NCBI RefSeq assembly: GCF_000003815.2
Contig: NC_049980.1
Coordinates: 16,568,021 to 16,632,020, forward strand
Origin: Branchiostoma floridae
Lineage: Eukaryota; Chordata; Leptocardii; Amphioxiformes; Branchiostomatidae
Length of the DNA stretch: 64,000 nucleotides
Direction of reading: 5' to 3'
Shown: one piece after another, positions 35,201 through 45,423 of the stretch
Layout: the number at the start of each line of letters is the position of its first letter
How positions within the stretch are numbered: position 1 is the stretch's first letter
Position numbers and translations under genes: made by a program
The notes under the pieces: generated by a model
Databases searched by the model: none
Seen by the model: only the letters and a program-made list of their open reading frames with translations
Told to the model about the DNA's origin: nothing

Positions 35201-38200
35201 TATTTAACTCTAGTTGCTCTAGCGACTCTAGCCACAGTCAAAGATACAAGTATAGCTGTACTGATGTCCAACAGTTATGTATCTAAATGTTTTAACTTTG
35301 TGATTTTCTTTTCTCGTTGGAAACAAACTCCCTCAACGATAGATTTGATGAGAAATTCGCCTAGTGCATGTTTTGTTCAGTTTTGACCTCTGACCCTCAT
35401 ATGCATACAAAACAGATTTTAGTGTTAGGCTGCTTTAGTTTACCGCATTGTAACGCCAAGAGGCCGGAAACAAAGGTTTAATGAAAGAAGTTTGCAGTTA
35501 AACCAATTTCAGAACAACTGAATCTGTATTTTTTTCAATATTCAATACTATACTATCATAGTTTCCAAGTTTGTACCAGAAAGTGTTGCTAACTCCATAA
35601 CAAAGTACTGTACTTACTCACGTTACTGAAATTTTTACGTTAGTTTTATGTTTGTGTTTTTGGTGGTGACAGCTTAAGTAAAAAATTAAAACTATTGTTT
35701 TCATTCCTGCCCAGTATGTGAATACGATATTTTTAGTTTTACACTCCACTTTCTTCCTTCTGCAAACTGCATCATGAAATTGCAGTTTTATCTTGATATT
35801 GTGTTTGCAGCATAAATATCAATATCTAGTTGTAGAAAATAGTGCTACTGCAGCTAGTATGCAGTTTTATGAGTTTCATATGTTTTAACAAAACATTTTT
35901 AATTTACTTTTCAGGGTCTAGAGTCATGTCTGAGGGTGACCCTCCACCCAAGAGGGTAAGTTCTCTGGAAAAAAAAATCATATTTAATAAATCTATACAA
36001 GCCACAGTTAGGCCAGATATAATCTCAAAACAGATCCTACGGTAGCGATAGTATCAAAAGCAACCAGAGGAGTGAAGCTTGGCTACCTAGGAAATGGCAA
36101 ATGTACACCTCTTGACTGACTACTTTCCTTGGCCGGTTTAGAACTATCTTATGCCATGGTAGGATCTGCTTGGAGATTAGGCCAGGTAGTTTTTTTTTTT
36201 TTTCAATTTTTAAAGGTTTAACAAACCTGTATGGAGAGGAAAAAAATCACATGTTACGGTACACCAGAAGCTGCCATGACAAAATACATGTAGCTGTCAT
36301 TAAGTAAAATGCAGTAGTGTATTTTTATCACCACAGAAAAAGAAAATCAATAACTTAATTTTGTTTGAGACCATACTTTGTGTAGCCTCTGACGTTAGTG
36401 GGACAATGGTCACATTTGTCTTTACTTTCTTGTCCCAAGCGTATAGGGCAAAGATTAAATAGAAGTAAAACTTGCCAACATACAGAAAGTATGTAAGGCA
36501 GCGTCTTAGATTAGTTGGCATTCATACTTATTAATCAGTGGTGTTTATTTTGATCTTTAATCTCATAGAAGTAAATAATCAGCTGAATATTCTATTATGT
36601 TATTATTTTACTTGTTCGTAGCATCTCATTTTTGTTAAGATTATAACATGGATGTTAATGTCTTTTTCTCCAGGTGAAACTAAGTGAAGAAGAAGTCAGG
36701 AAACTACCCAGAGATGAGTTGGTGAAAATGTGAGTAAAGCCAGGTCTTAGTATGAAAATAATGATGATGAGATTTTCATACATAGCAATTAAGCTTTTAA
36801 TGTTCCTTCTCTAAGACTAAGAGACTTAAAATTCTCCCAAGTGACCTTTCAGTGTATTTGGCAGTGTCCATTTCCATTTTGATAGCTCTTGGGCCACACA
36901 GTTGTTCAAGTACTACAGTAGGAGTTTTTTTCCTTGATCAGATATTAATCTGAAACACAGGCCAAGGAAGGTAGATGAATTATTGTAGACTTGGCCTCAG
37001 TGTTGTCATTAGATTTAAAGCTGACATTGTTTTTGGAAGTATGTAATTGTGGTTAGTGAAAGTTTACATACATAATTTGACACAGTCTTAATTTGTTTCC
37101 CCACAGCTGGTCGGAGCAGAATGCCTATGTCCAGTCTCTGGAGACTAAGAACAATGCAGGGCCCAGCTCAAGTACTGAATGTGAGTATCTAGAAATTTAG
37201 ATCCTACTGTGACATGTGGAAGTGGGTTTTAACCATTCACATAGAAGTTTATCTTACACCGGTCATGACTAAGAAGACAGTCACTACCTACAGTATATCC
37301 AAGATCATTGTGCCATTTCTGTATTTGTATCTTATTGCACAATGGATAACCGCACACCTCCGTTAATTGCACAGAATCCCCAAATCCCAAACCGGTGCAG
37401 TCCAGCTGGATAACTTCACATTATTGCACCATCCAGATAATACATTGGCAAAGGGTGTGTGCAATTATCCGGATCCTCTACAGTGCTTAGAAAATATTTC
37501 AGCTCTTTGTTGCTTATTGTCTGTCCTGACGTTGCCCCACCCCCTAACCTCCCCCACCCCAGGTGAAGAGCTGACGGGTCTGCGTGAGTCGGAGGAGAAA
37601 CTGAAGCAGCAGCAGCAGGAGTCGACCCGGCGCGAGAACGTTCTCGTCATGAGGCTCGCTACCAAAGAACAGGAGATGCAGGAGATAGCTGTAAGTTCTG
37701 TACTGCTGAATACGCAGGCTGCATTCTCAACTGTAGGTCTGTGAAAAGAAGACAGCTAGGAACATATGAATATGTCACAGTAGAGATCACAATCCAGTAG
37801 AATCGCCGATTCTCCTAGAAGAGATCGCGATCGGAGATGGTCCTAGGTGAGATTCCGATCGTGATCTGTACTAGGAGAATCGGCAATTCTACTAGAACAG
37901 ATTGCAATCGGGAGCTGTCCTTGGACAAACTCCGATCCAATCTCTAATGATGCTAAGATGTAGGAAACAGCAATACTTTTCTTGATAAACAATGATTTTA
38001 TTTAGTATATATATAGGAAAACCAGAAATTCTGCTGTAGTATCAAGAAAAAGCCACCAGTGACACACAATCGACCATGCTCTTCCTGTCCCCAACATCCA
38101 CTCACATACCACAAGTATCTTATCATATCATATTATATAGAGTTTCAGTGACAGGCAGGATAATGCCTATGAGCTTCTTCAGCAAGTGTCCATGGTTAAC

Positions 38201-40943
38201 ATTGAGTTTGTGAGTTTGTGTTAAGAAAGGCATGTACTCTACACCCCTCTATTGACCAGCTTTGACTTGAAGGTGTTGACGGTTTTGGCTGCAACAACAT
38301 CAAAAGTATCATCACAATCCAAGGGCCTTTTTGTCATGTTCTAACTTTGAAATCATTCTTTAGTTACAAGGAAATGTATATTCGCAATGACCTGATTTTT
38401 CAGTAGGGAGGTCACCATTAAAGTATAATAACCCCAATTATGTCAAGACTTCCAGTAACATCTGTATTCCCCACCCCCAGAGTCAGATCCAGGAGGTTAA
38501 ACAGGGTCAGACCCCGGGGACAGCACAGCTGCGCACCATGCTGCTGGACCCTGCTGTCAACCTGCTGTTCACTCGCATGAAACAGGAACTCACGGACAGC
38601 AAGGACAAGCTGGAACAGGCACAGAACGAGCTCAGCGCCTGGAAGTTCACCCCGGATAGGTGAGACTGGGGAGGGGGGTGCTCAAGAGAAGGTCTCAGTT
38701 GTGCCACCTTGGTTGCAGTACTCATGTGAATTGCTAGGTGGTGCATACGTCCAAAGCAAGGCATACAAAGTCCAAATTATGTTGTACCTTTAGGGCATTA
38801 TCTTTTCCAATTCATAAGACACACTTTTTGAATACAATTGTGAAACTGCAGATGTTAGCTTATACTATTATAGAGCATATGATTGTGAACAGTTTTCTCC
38901 TATAGACCAAAATTTGTTTTGACAGGAAAAACAAGTGGGATTTCCAGTTAATCTAAAAGTATTTCAGACCTTCAGACACTTTCTGACTTTTACTTTAAAC
39001 CTTGGGTAAAGCCCAGGGCTTGATATACTGTAAAGTTGTGTATTTTTGCAGTAGGAGTGGAAAGGAGGTTTTTGTATTGTTTTGAGTTGGCAGAAAAACA
39101 AAATATTCCTACCACAAATTTGTCAAGAAAGCAAAAGTAGAAGATAAGACCACTTCAAATGTTTAAACATGTACAGTACTGTCAAACCTGCTCAAGAAGA
39201 CCACTAAGAAGGGTTGAACTGGTGGTCATATAAGCTAGGATTCTTAATGCTTGTGTCAATAGGAAAATTATCTTAAAGGTCATTTGTATAGGTTTGACTG
39301 TTCTTGACTTCATTTACAAGTTGTTTCTGCTTGCCCCCCTCCCCACACCGTGCCACAGCCAAACAGGGAAGAAGCTGATCTCTCGGTGCCGGATGTTGAT
39401 CCAGGAGAACCAGGAGCTGGGGCGGCAGCTGTCCCAGGGGCGCATCGCTCAGCTGGAGGGGGAACTCGCACTGCAGAAAAAGTACAGCGAGGAACTCAAG
39501 TCAAGCCAAGACGGTAAGGGAACAATGGTAGAATCCAGAATGTTGGAAACTTTAGAAAAGACTTTCTGTGAAGATTCTGTAACGTTACTATGTACCAAGT
39601 TCCCCAAAGTATTGCATGATATATTTTATTGATTCTTTGTTTCAGGCACAAACAGTAAGCCCCTGAACGCCGGTATAATTTGTTCCTTTTCTAAACGGTC
39701 CAACATTTGGTCCACTGATTTTTTCAGGTCCGTTTTTTCTGACAAGATAAACCTGTTTTGTGCCGGAACACCATACATGCTGATGGCTCATCCATTGTGT
39801 TCCAATATGTGAGGAACTTAAGCTATAGTAACTAGCATAAAATTGTACTGTAATCACCTATCTCCACTACCTGTGACCTTCTCACACCCCTCTCTGCTCT
39901 GTAATTGTTGAGAGAATTGATGTGATGTGTCTGTCTCCTACAGAACTGTAATTGTTGAGAGAATTGATGTGATATGTCTGTCTCCCACAGAACTGTAATT
40001 GTTAAGAGAATTGATGTGATATGTCTGTCTCCCACAGAACTGTAATTGTTAAGAGAATTGATGTGATATGTCTGTCTCCCACAGAACTGTAATTGTTGAG
40101 AGAATTGATGTGATATGTCTGTCTCCCACAGAACTGAACGACTTCGTGATCCAGCTGGATGAGGAGGTAGAAGGTATGCAAAGTACAATCTATGTCCTCC
40201 AGCAGTCTGTCTCCCACAGAACTGTAATTGTTGAGAGAATTGATGTGATATGTCTGTCTCCCACAGAACTGAACGACTTCGTGATCCAGCTGGATGAGGA
40301 GGTAGAAGGTATGCAAAGTACAATCTATGTCCTCCAGCAGCAACTGAAGGACTGCCGCCAGCAGCTCGCTCAGGCTCAACAAGAGCTGTCGAACGCTCGG
40401 ACAGAATTGAGCCAAGCCAAACTCATGGATAGGACAGAAAGGACTCTGGAGGCGCCCGCCGAGTCAGCCCTCGCCACCACGGAGGGCCTCGGCCCCCGCC
40501 ACAACCCCGGCCACGCTTGTAATAGCCTGGCCAACCACTCGTCTACCACCGGTAGTACCGACCTGCCCGCCAATAACGGCGGTCACGTCTTGACTTCCCT
40601 GCGCACCAAGACAGAGCCTAGCGAGGAAGTAGAAAGCAATTCGTGCAAAACGAGCCAAAATGCTGCCGAATTGACTCCCAACTCGGACCCCCTCCCGGAG
40701 GGGGCGCATAAACACGAACAGAACCAAGTCCTGACCACCGCTCTCTTGGAGGAGGTTTCCAACTCAGATAGTAGTCCTAGTCAGACTTGTTTGGAGGAAA
40801 AGACTGCAATATCCCTTGACGGTCTCGCCAGTAACGAACCCAATTCGATCATTGGAAGAGACCTTAGCTCCCCCGAACAGACTTCAGAGCATAATGGCGT
40901 CCCCGACAGCGTTCCTCGTATATACGGTCAGGGAACCGCGTAG
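32270..40943 (+). CDS. WTAP: WTAP, regulatory subunit of the m6A methyltransferase complex
   Basis: Core exons: 35915-35955 (internal ATG 35926), 36674-36729, 37107-37180, 37563-37690, 38481-38659, 39359-39513 and 40267-40943, coding 432 residues from ATG 35926. An extra first exon at 32270-32294 joins in phase and would add MADLYSNSGSRV, giving 444. Identity is certain from near-verbatim conservation with vertebrate WTAP: EEKLKQQQQES, LVMRLATKEQEMQE, KLEQAQNELSAWKFTPDSQT, CRMLIQENQELGRQLSQGR, KKYSEELKSSQDELNDF, QLDEEVEGMQSTI. The protein is a long coiled coil (about residues 60-250) that brings METTL3-METTL14 to nuclear speckles, followed by a Ser/Asn/Thr-rich disordered tail. PPPKRVKL near the N-terminus fits the conserved nuclear localisation signal. 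The last coding exon has a second, upstream acceptor (40132) that would insert 45 in-frame residues. AATAAA at 42399-42404 is a candidate polyadenylation signal. Confidence 0.96.
33062..33262. repeat. Tandem duplication, about 103-bp unit, WTAP intron 1
   Basis: Two copies of a unit starting TCTACGGCGACAGTGGTGTC and ending with CCCCACGCC, differing at only a few bases. It lies in the long first intron if the exon at 32270 is used. Confidence 0.85.
33290..33670. repeat. Degenerate minisatellite, about 50-60 bp unit
   Basis: Seven to eight imperfect copies of a unit with ATGACGATTGCGAAT, then AAAGAAATGCGGGATTT and a T-rich spacer with ACAAATGCAA. Copies differ at many positions, so the array is old. 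Confidence 0.8.
34480..35110. repeat. Old degenerate repeats in WTAP intron 1
   Basis: The phrase AGAGTCCAT(C/T)CTC.CACAG recurs at 34520-34540 and 34785-34802, with a weaker AAAAGTCCATTCTC near 35006. AAGTCCATTTT-like words and AGTGTTCTT/AGTGTTTCT starts accompany them. The pattern suggests two or three diverged units of roughly 250 bp. An unrelated fragment at 33974-34030 resembles the end of the inverted-repeat element at 42641-43223. Confidence 0.4.
36020..36179. mobile_element. 160-bp fold-back MITE, 9-bp target duplication
   Basis: Ends are TAATCTCAAAACAGATCCTA and the complement of TAGGATCTGCTTGGAGATTA. Flanks are GGCCAGATA (36011-36019) and GGCCAGGTA (36180-36188), a 9-bp duplication with one change. 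It lies in a WTAP intron. The same family is at 56574-56755. Confidence 0.75.
37790..37945. repeat. Complex palindrome in a WTAP intron
   Basis: CAGTAGAATCGCCGATTCTC (from 37796) is mirrored by GAGAATCGGCAATTCTACTA (to about 37892). Both arms are themselves near-palindromic (GAATCGCCGATTC). Repeated GATCGCGATCGG, GATTCCGATCGTGATC and GATTGCAATCGGGA words surround them. It would form a large cruciform or intronic RNA hairpin. It may be a small transposon; no clear target duplication was found. Confidence 0.7.
39179..39300. mobile_element. Short copy of the CAGTCAAACCTG MITE family
   Basis: The left end CTGTCAAACCTGCTCAAGAA and right end ATAGGTTTGACTG are imperfect inverted repeats matching the family at 16172-17005, including AAGACCAC and GGTGGTC inner words. 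TA precedes it (39177-39178); the right TA has become TT. It lies in a WTAP intron 58 bp before exon 39359. Confidence 0.7.
39944..40266 (+). repeat. 47-bp minisatellite carrying the WTAP 3' splice site
   Basis: Units of 47 bp contain AACTGTAATTGTTGAGAGAA, TTGATGTGATATGTC and TGTCTCCCACAG. Acceptor-like CAG/AACTG junctions fall at 39944, 39991, 40038, 40085, 40132, 40220 and 40267; the first five and the last two are exactly 47 apart. At 40132 and 40267 the unit runs into true exon sequence (AACTGAACGACTTC). The other five run into AACTGTAA, which is an immediate stop in the WTAP frame. A 74-bp exon copy (40132-40205) is embedded, so the exon start itself is duplicated 135 bp apart. Confidence 0.93.
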
Positions 40944-42640
40944 GTTGGACTGCGCTAGTCGCGCAGAGTCGTTCCAAATATTTGTCCGAAGCTTCAATGT
41001 TGTCCAGGTGCTCTGTCCTGCGTACGAGATTGTTTGTGCCTGTTGATACTATCTATTCACCTATATTATGTTGGTAGCTGGACACAAAACCTGAGAGAGA
41101 TAAAAAGTATTTCTGTGCTGCAAGCTGTCGTAATAAGAGTAGCAGGTACACTTTATAGTTGTAAAAAGGACCCTGTTTATCAAAGAAAAAAGTCTCTTTG
41201 ATTCTTTCTGTGAACGCTATGGTAACTCTGTGCACTACTGTAAATTTGGTAATGATCGTTTTCCTGCTGATGTTTCCTGTGATCTTGTTCATCATCAAGC
41301 ATCCTCGGCACTGCAACAATTTTTAAACAATTGGAAACAATCTTTTTCACCAAAAGTCCAGGAAAATTGGTAACCAAGGCCATTGGTATCCGAATCGAAA
41401 GGCATCGTAAAAAGAAAACCTATATGTCCCAATGGAGATCACTCATATTTCTGTTATAAGTCATAAGAATATGTACTTTACAAATGGAAGAATGTCATAA
41501 AGTAGCTTTCCAGATGTTTCGTTTGACCAGCGAAATGGCAAAACTTCCCGTTTCCATAAGAATATGTTCTTGACGAATAGAAAAATGCAACACTTTTTAT
41601 TGAGTGGTACAATACTGCAAATCTCATTGCTACAGAGATAATTTTTATTGGAGGGAGTACTAGACTGTATCAAACAACAGGTCTCATCTTACAGGGTACA
41701 TTTTCTTTCACAGGTATTAAGAATAGCGGACCAAAACAGAACAAAAATTGGACTCAATTGCTTCAAAATGAATTCAATGTGTCCATCCTTTAAAAATTGG
41801 CAGCTTTTCACAACTTGACAACTGTAGAAAATGTTCAGTTATGACCATTCTGGCTAAAAATGTTAAACCCTGAAAATATCCTCTCTGTATGTGAATGTAT
41901 GGTATCTTTCTTCAACATGTTTCGTTTTTAACCTTACAAAAGACAAAGAGATTTTGACTCAAAGAAAAGCATTACAGATATAACTGATTGCTGTGGGAGG
42001 GGGGTGGTACATTAAACAATGGTTTTGAACAAGGTCATAATGTATGTATGTATGTACAATTTTGCCAACACTTTCTATCTGTTTTCAGTGTATATTCTGG
42101 ACAAATTTGATCTCAATCACCTCTGTGAGTTGATTGCTGACCCCTTTCGCTTCAGGTGGGGTAAAAAGCAACTCTCGTATGTAAAAGAGCTTATTAGAAC
42201 CTACCCGAACGCTTAAACAGACATGTTACGTTGGTGCATTTATATGTTTTCTACTGGGAAAAACCCAAATCTTGACAACAAGTCGCTCAGAGACGTGTCT
42301 ATAAATTTTGGTTGCAGTTTTCTTGGAGGCTGACGTCTTTATGAGTTCCAGGTGTACACACGTTAAAGCCAAAGCCTCGGATTCTTGTGGTCCTGAAAAA
42401 TAAAGTTCACCTAATTCTGCAGAACAACGGTTTCTTTGTCATCTTCCTGTGTACATGGTCATGGTTGCATATGAGAAGTTATTATCATGTAGGTAATTAT
42501 CAAGATGTGTGACAAAAATCTGAATTCTGAAAGTTATTTAAGTGATTTGTATACCCAATGACGTTCTATTAGCGGTACCGCGGTATATCTTTATTTATCA
42601 TTATCACAAAGAAGTGAAAAGAAGTCGAATTCACTATAGA
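40944..42640 (+). other. Probable WTAP 3' UTR and 3' flank
   Basis: No coding exon recognised. AATAAA at 42399-42404 is the first convincing polyadenylation signal and would give a 3' UTR of about 1.46 kb. A short GTATGTATGTATGT run lies near 42042. A 42-codon frame at 42085-42214 is too short to support. Confidence 0.45.
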
Positions 42641-43223
42641 TGGTATTTCACTGCACTTGGGGCACCGGTGCGGCACTAGGGAGTTCGAACAATTACTCAA
42701 CAGATTTGTGTATTTGGTTGTCGTCTAAGGCCTAGGAAAAAAAATGTTGTGTTTCCTGTTTCCCTACCTTCCCTAGAAAAACCTGCCGACCCTAGACTTT
42801 TTTTTGGGTGGGCAGTGGAGTCACATAGCTTCCAGTTAGAATTTTTATTCAGCCTGCTTCCTATTGAAGTAAAACAGTCTGCTTGTCCTATCTATTGTGC
42901 ACAAAATCAAAGTTTGACATTGAAAGACAAGTGTCCTCATGCATTTCAGTTTCCTTTGTTCAACTGTATTGTAATATGTATCACTAGATTTTTGGCTAGC
43001 CTAAAAAAAATTACAAAAAAAAAAAAGATATCCCCTACCTACCGACCCTAATTTTTTCAGGACTGAAACAGGAAACACAACATTTTTTTTCCTAGGCCTA
43101 AGTCATACTTTTATTTAGTACACAATAACTGAATTATAAACAATCATCAAAAATTACAAAACAGTGCCGCACTGAACAAACCTTGCAGTACCGCACACAT
43201 GTCCCAAGTGCAGTGAGATACCA
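42641..43223. mobile_element. Inverted-repeat element interrupted by a MITE
   Basis: The left end TGGTATTTCACTGCACTTGG (42641) and the right end complement TGGTATCTCACTGCACTTGG (43223 inward) are inverted with one mismatch. Inner words CGGTGCGGCAC and GTACCGCACAC are also mirrored. A separate Harbinger-type MITE (42729-43098) is inserted within it, so most of its length is the younger insertion. No target duplication was recognised. Confidence 0.7.
42729..43098. mobile_element. Harbinger-type MITE, 370 bp, TAA target duplication
   Basis: The ends GGCCTAGGAAAAAAAATGTT (from 42729) and the complementary right end (to 43098) form a perfect inverted repeat of over 30 bp. TAA flanks both sides (42726-42728 and 43099-43101). 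Just inside each end is a second inverted motif, CTACC..CGACCCTAGA on the left and CCTACCTACCGACCCTAA, in the same orientation, on the right. Confidence 0.85.
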
Positions 43224-44039
43224 CCTTTTAGTAGAATATTATCTTTGACTTGGTTGACATTGTAAATATTCCATGTATTTGTCAACTATCATGACATTTT
43301 GTTGGGACCTGTAGCTAACCCAGTGGGTATATATGTGCCACAAAGGTCTTCATTATTCCATGCTACCATCATCTGCCAAGATGGAAGTATGCCTACAATT
43401 ACATATTTATGACTTTTGATATCCAAAAAAGGGCTTACTGTATGCAGATAACCCCATTTGTAACTTTAAAGAAAACACTTCACCAAAAATTGAGATCTTT
43501 CCTGTTCAACATTAAGAAAAAAAGGAAAACTTTATGAGCCAACAGGTTAAAATTTACAGATTTTAGACCTTGTCAATTAACCAAACACGTGTTTTATCTT
43601 CTGCCACTTGTCTTCCGGAAACTTATTTGAATACATGTACATGTGTAGGAAGGTTAGACAACAGTTTACATTAGCAATGGACTATCAGGAAGTATTGGAG
43701 AGAGATAAATTTCTTTCAACTTTAGAAACTGAGAAACATGGCAATGCATTTTTTTAATTCGTTGAATCTTATTCAGTGAAGCGGATATTCTATTGTAGTA
43801 TTGGATTTGATTTGCATTATTGCACATAATGAACATAGCCACCACTCTAGTTCTTGTACTGTGGTAGTCTAATGGTAACATGATCTCGATCTTCAACGTA
43901 TGGTACATAACAAAACATAGTTCAATACATTGATAAAATAGCGAAATGTATAGTCTACAAGTCATGAATTTTTAAATCCAAGTTGGTCTTCTTTTTGTAC
44001 TACCTTTCCCAGTTAGAGAGCTCGATTGTTCCTGTGAAT
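43224..44039. other. Intergenic, no gene seen
   Basis: AT-rich sequence without recognised exons, repeats or RNA genes. Minus-strand frame 43666-43965 (99 codons) has no coding hallmarks. Confidence 0.35.
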
Positions 44040-44470
44040 ACAGTCAAAGCTGCCCAAGACGACCACCCGGGGGACCGGGAAAAAGCGGTCGATTTGGACA
44101 GGTGGTCGCTGAGAAGAGTATCGACTCAAAACATGCCCGATGCAAATTATAAATGGTTTCCGTTGTGTTTAATAATAATGGCAAATAGCAAGCACACTCA
44201 CGTACGCAAAAAAGCGAGGTATTTAATGGCTCAAATACAACACGCACAATGTAAATGGTAAATTTAACCCCAAGCTTTTATCGAGCTTTTATACGATACA
44301 GTGTTTTAAAGCTCAATATCTGTACAATAACGTTTTAGATGGAACTTTGATGCTATCAGCTACCCAGATGATCGCCGTATCTGAAATAACTACGGTGCAC
44401 CTTTCGAATTCGATGCCCGGTACGTCCCGATAGCGTACTTACCCAAGGGTGAATGTACAGTACAGTTGGA
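44040..44470. mobile_element. Truncated copy of the CAGTCAAACCTG MITE
   Basis: Starts CAGTCAAAGCTGCCCAAGAC and follows the copy at 16172 through GGTGGTCGCTGAGAAGAGTA, CAAATAGCAAGCACAC and GATGCCCGGTACGTCCC to TACAGTTGGA near 44470, where similarity stops. The right terminal repeat is absent. Confidence 0.8.
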
Positions 44471-45423
44471 TGTACTTCAGGACTGTTAATCTACAGAAAC
44501 TAGTTGTATCTGGGTCTAAATTTCATGATGTAACTGGGTCTAAATTTTATGAAATGTGACGTTAATGGTTTTTTAAACGATTTTAATCTGTCATTGCACT
44601 TCTTTTTAATACCTTGCGCCCTCCTGGAGAACAGACAAAGGGCTGTTCTAGGTTTTTAGCCTGTAACATATACATGTATGTATTCATCTTGTGTGAAATA
44701 AAGATGATTTTTAACCCCCAGAACAAGTTGCAGGACGCCCTCCGGAGCTCCAGTCACAGAGTAATCATATTTCAACTTCATGAAAGGTTGAATTGGTTGA
44801 ACATCTATCATCTATGAGAGATAGAAGGTTTGTTTGCATATTTCCAATTACAGGAAATGATGAGATATTGCTGGAATGAGTTGGAATTTCATTGCCGTCC
44901 GTTCCTTGTAGTTCTTGGCTGACGTTTTGCTATCATGCTGTGGTCTAAAAGCGACTGCTTATGATCAATACCAGCAGTACAATTGATATCCCCAACATAC
45001 GGTGGTTTTCATTGGTCAATTATTTACCATTTTTGCTACCGTGGTAATTTTGTCTAATCAAAAGTTACCTTAGACTGATCGACGTGTCAATCAGTGCAGT
45101 GTCCCATGCATCTGGGTGAAATGTAACCTTACGTCGATGTAAGGTAAACATCCAGGTAATAAGATATGCCAAAAAGTAGTTACTCAAGCAACTGGATATA
45201 ACGTTTTGGAATCGGTCAACTTTGTTCAAATTTGATTAGTGTGGTATCATATTTGATTGGTCATCTTTGAATAACTTAATATCAAACAAAAGTAAGTCGG
45301 TGGAAACGAATTATTCCTATAAAACTTATGAATGATAGAGGTCACTGTATGATAAAGCAGTTAGATCAATACTGCAGCTTTCATTAATTCCGCTAGAGGT
45401 CACTGCTGCACTGCTGACGAAAG
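44471..45423. other. Intergenic, no gene seen
   Basis: Between the truncated MITE and the satellite array. Two short imperfect direct repeats, ATTTCATGATGTAACTGGGTC and similar, lie at 44520-44560. Nothing else is supported. Confidence 0.35.

Noticed and set aside
39944-40266. CRISPR-like array (regular 47-bp direct repeats).
   Set aside because: Repeats are contiguous with no unique spacers, in an animal intron, and contain splice-site sequence; it is a minisatellite.
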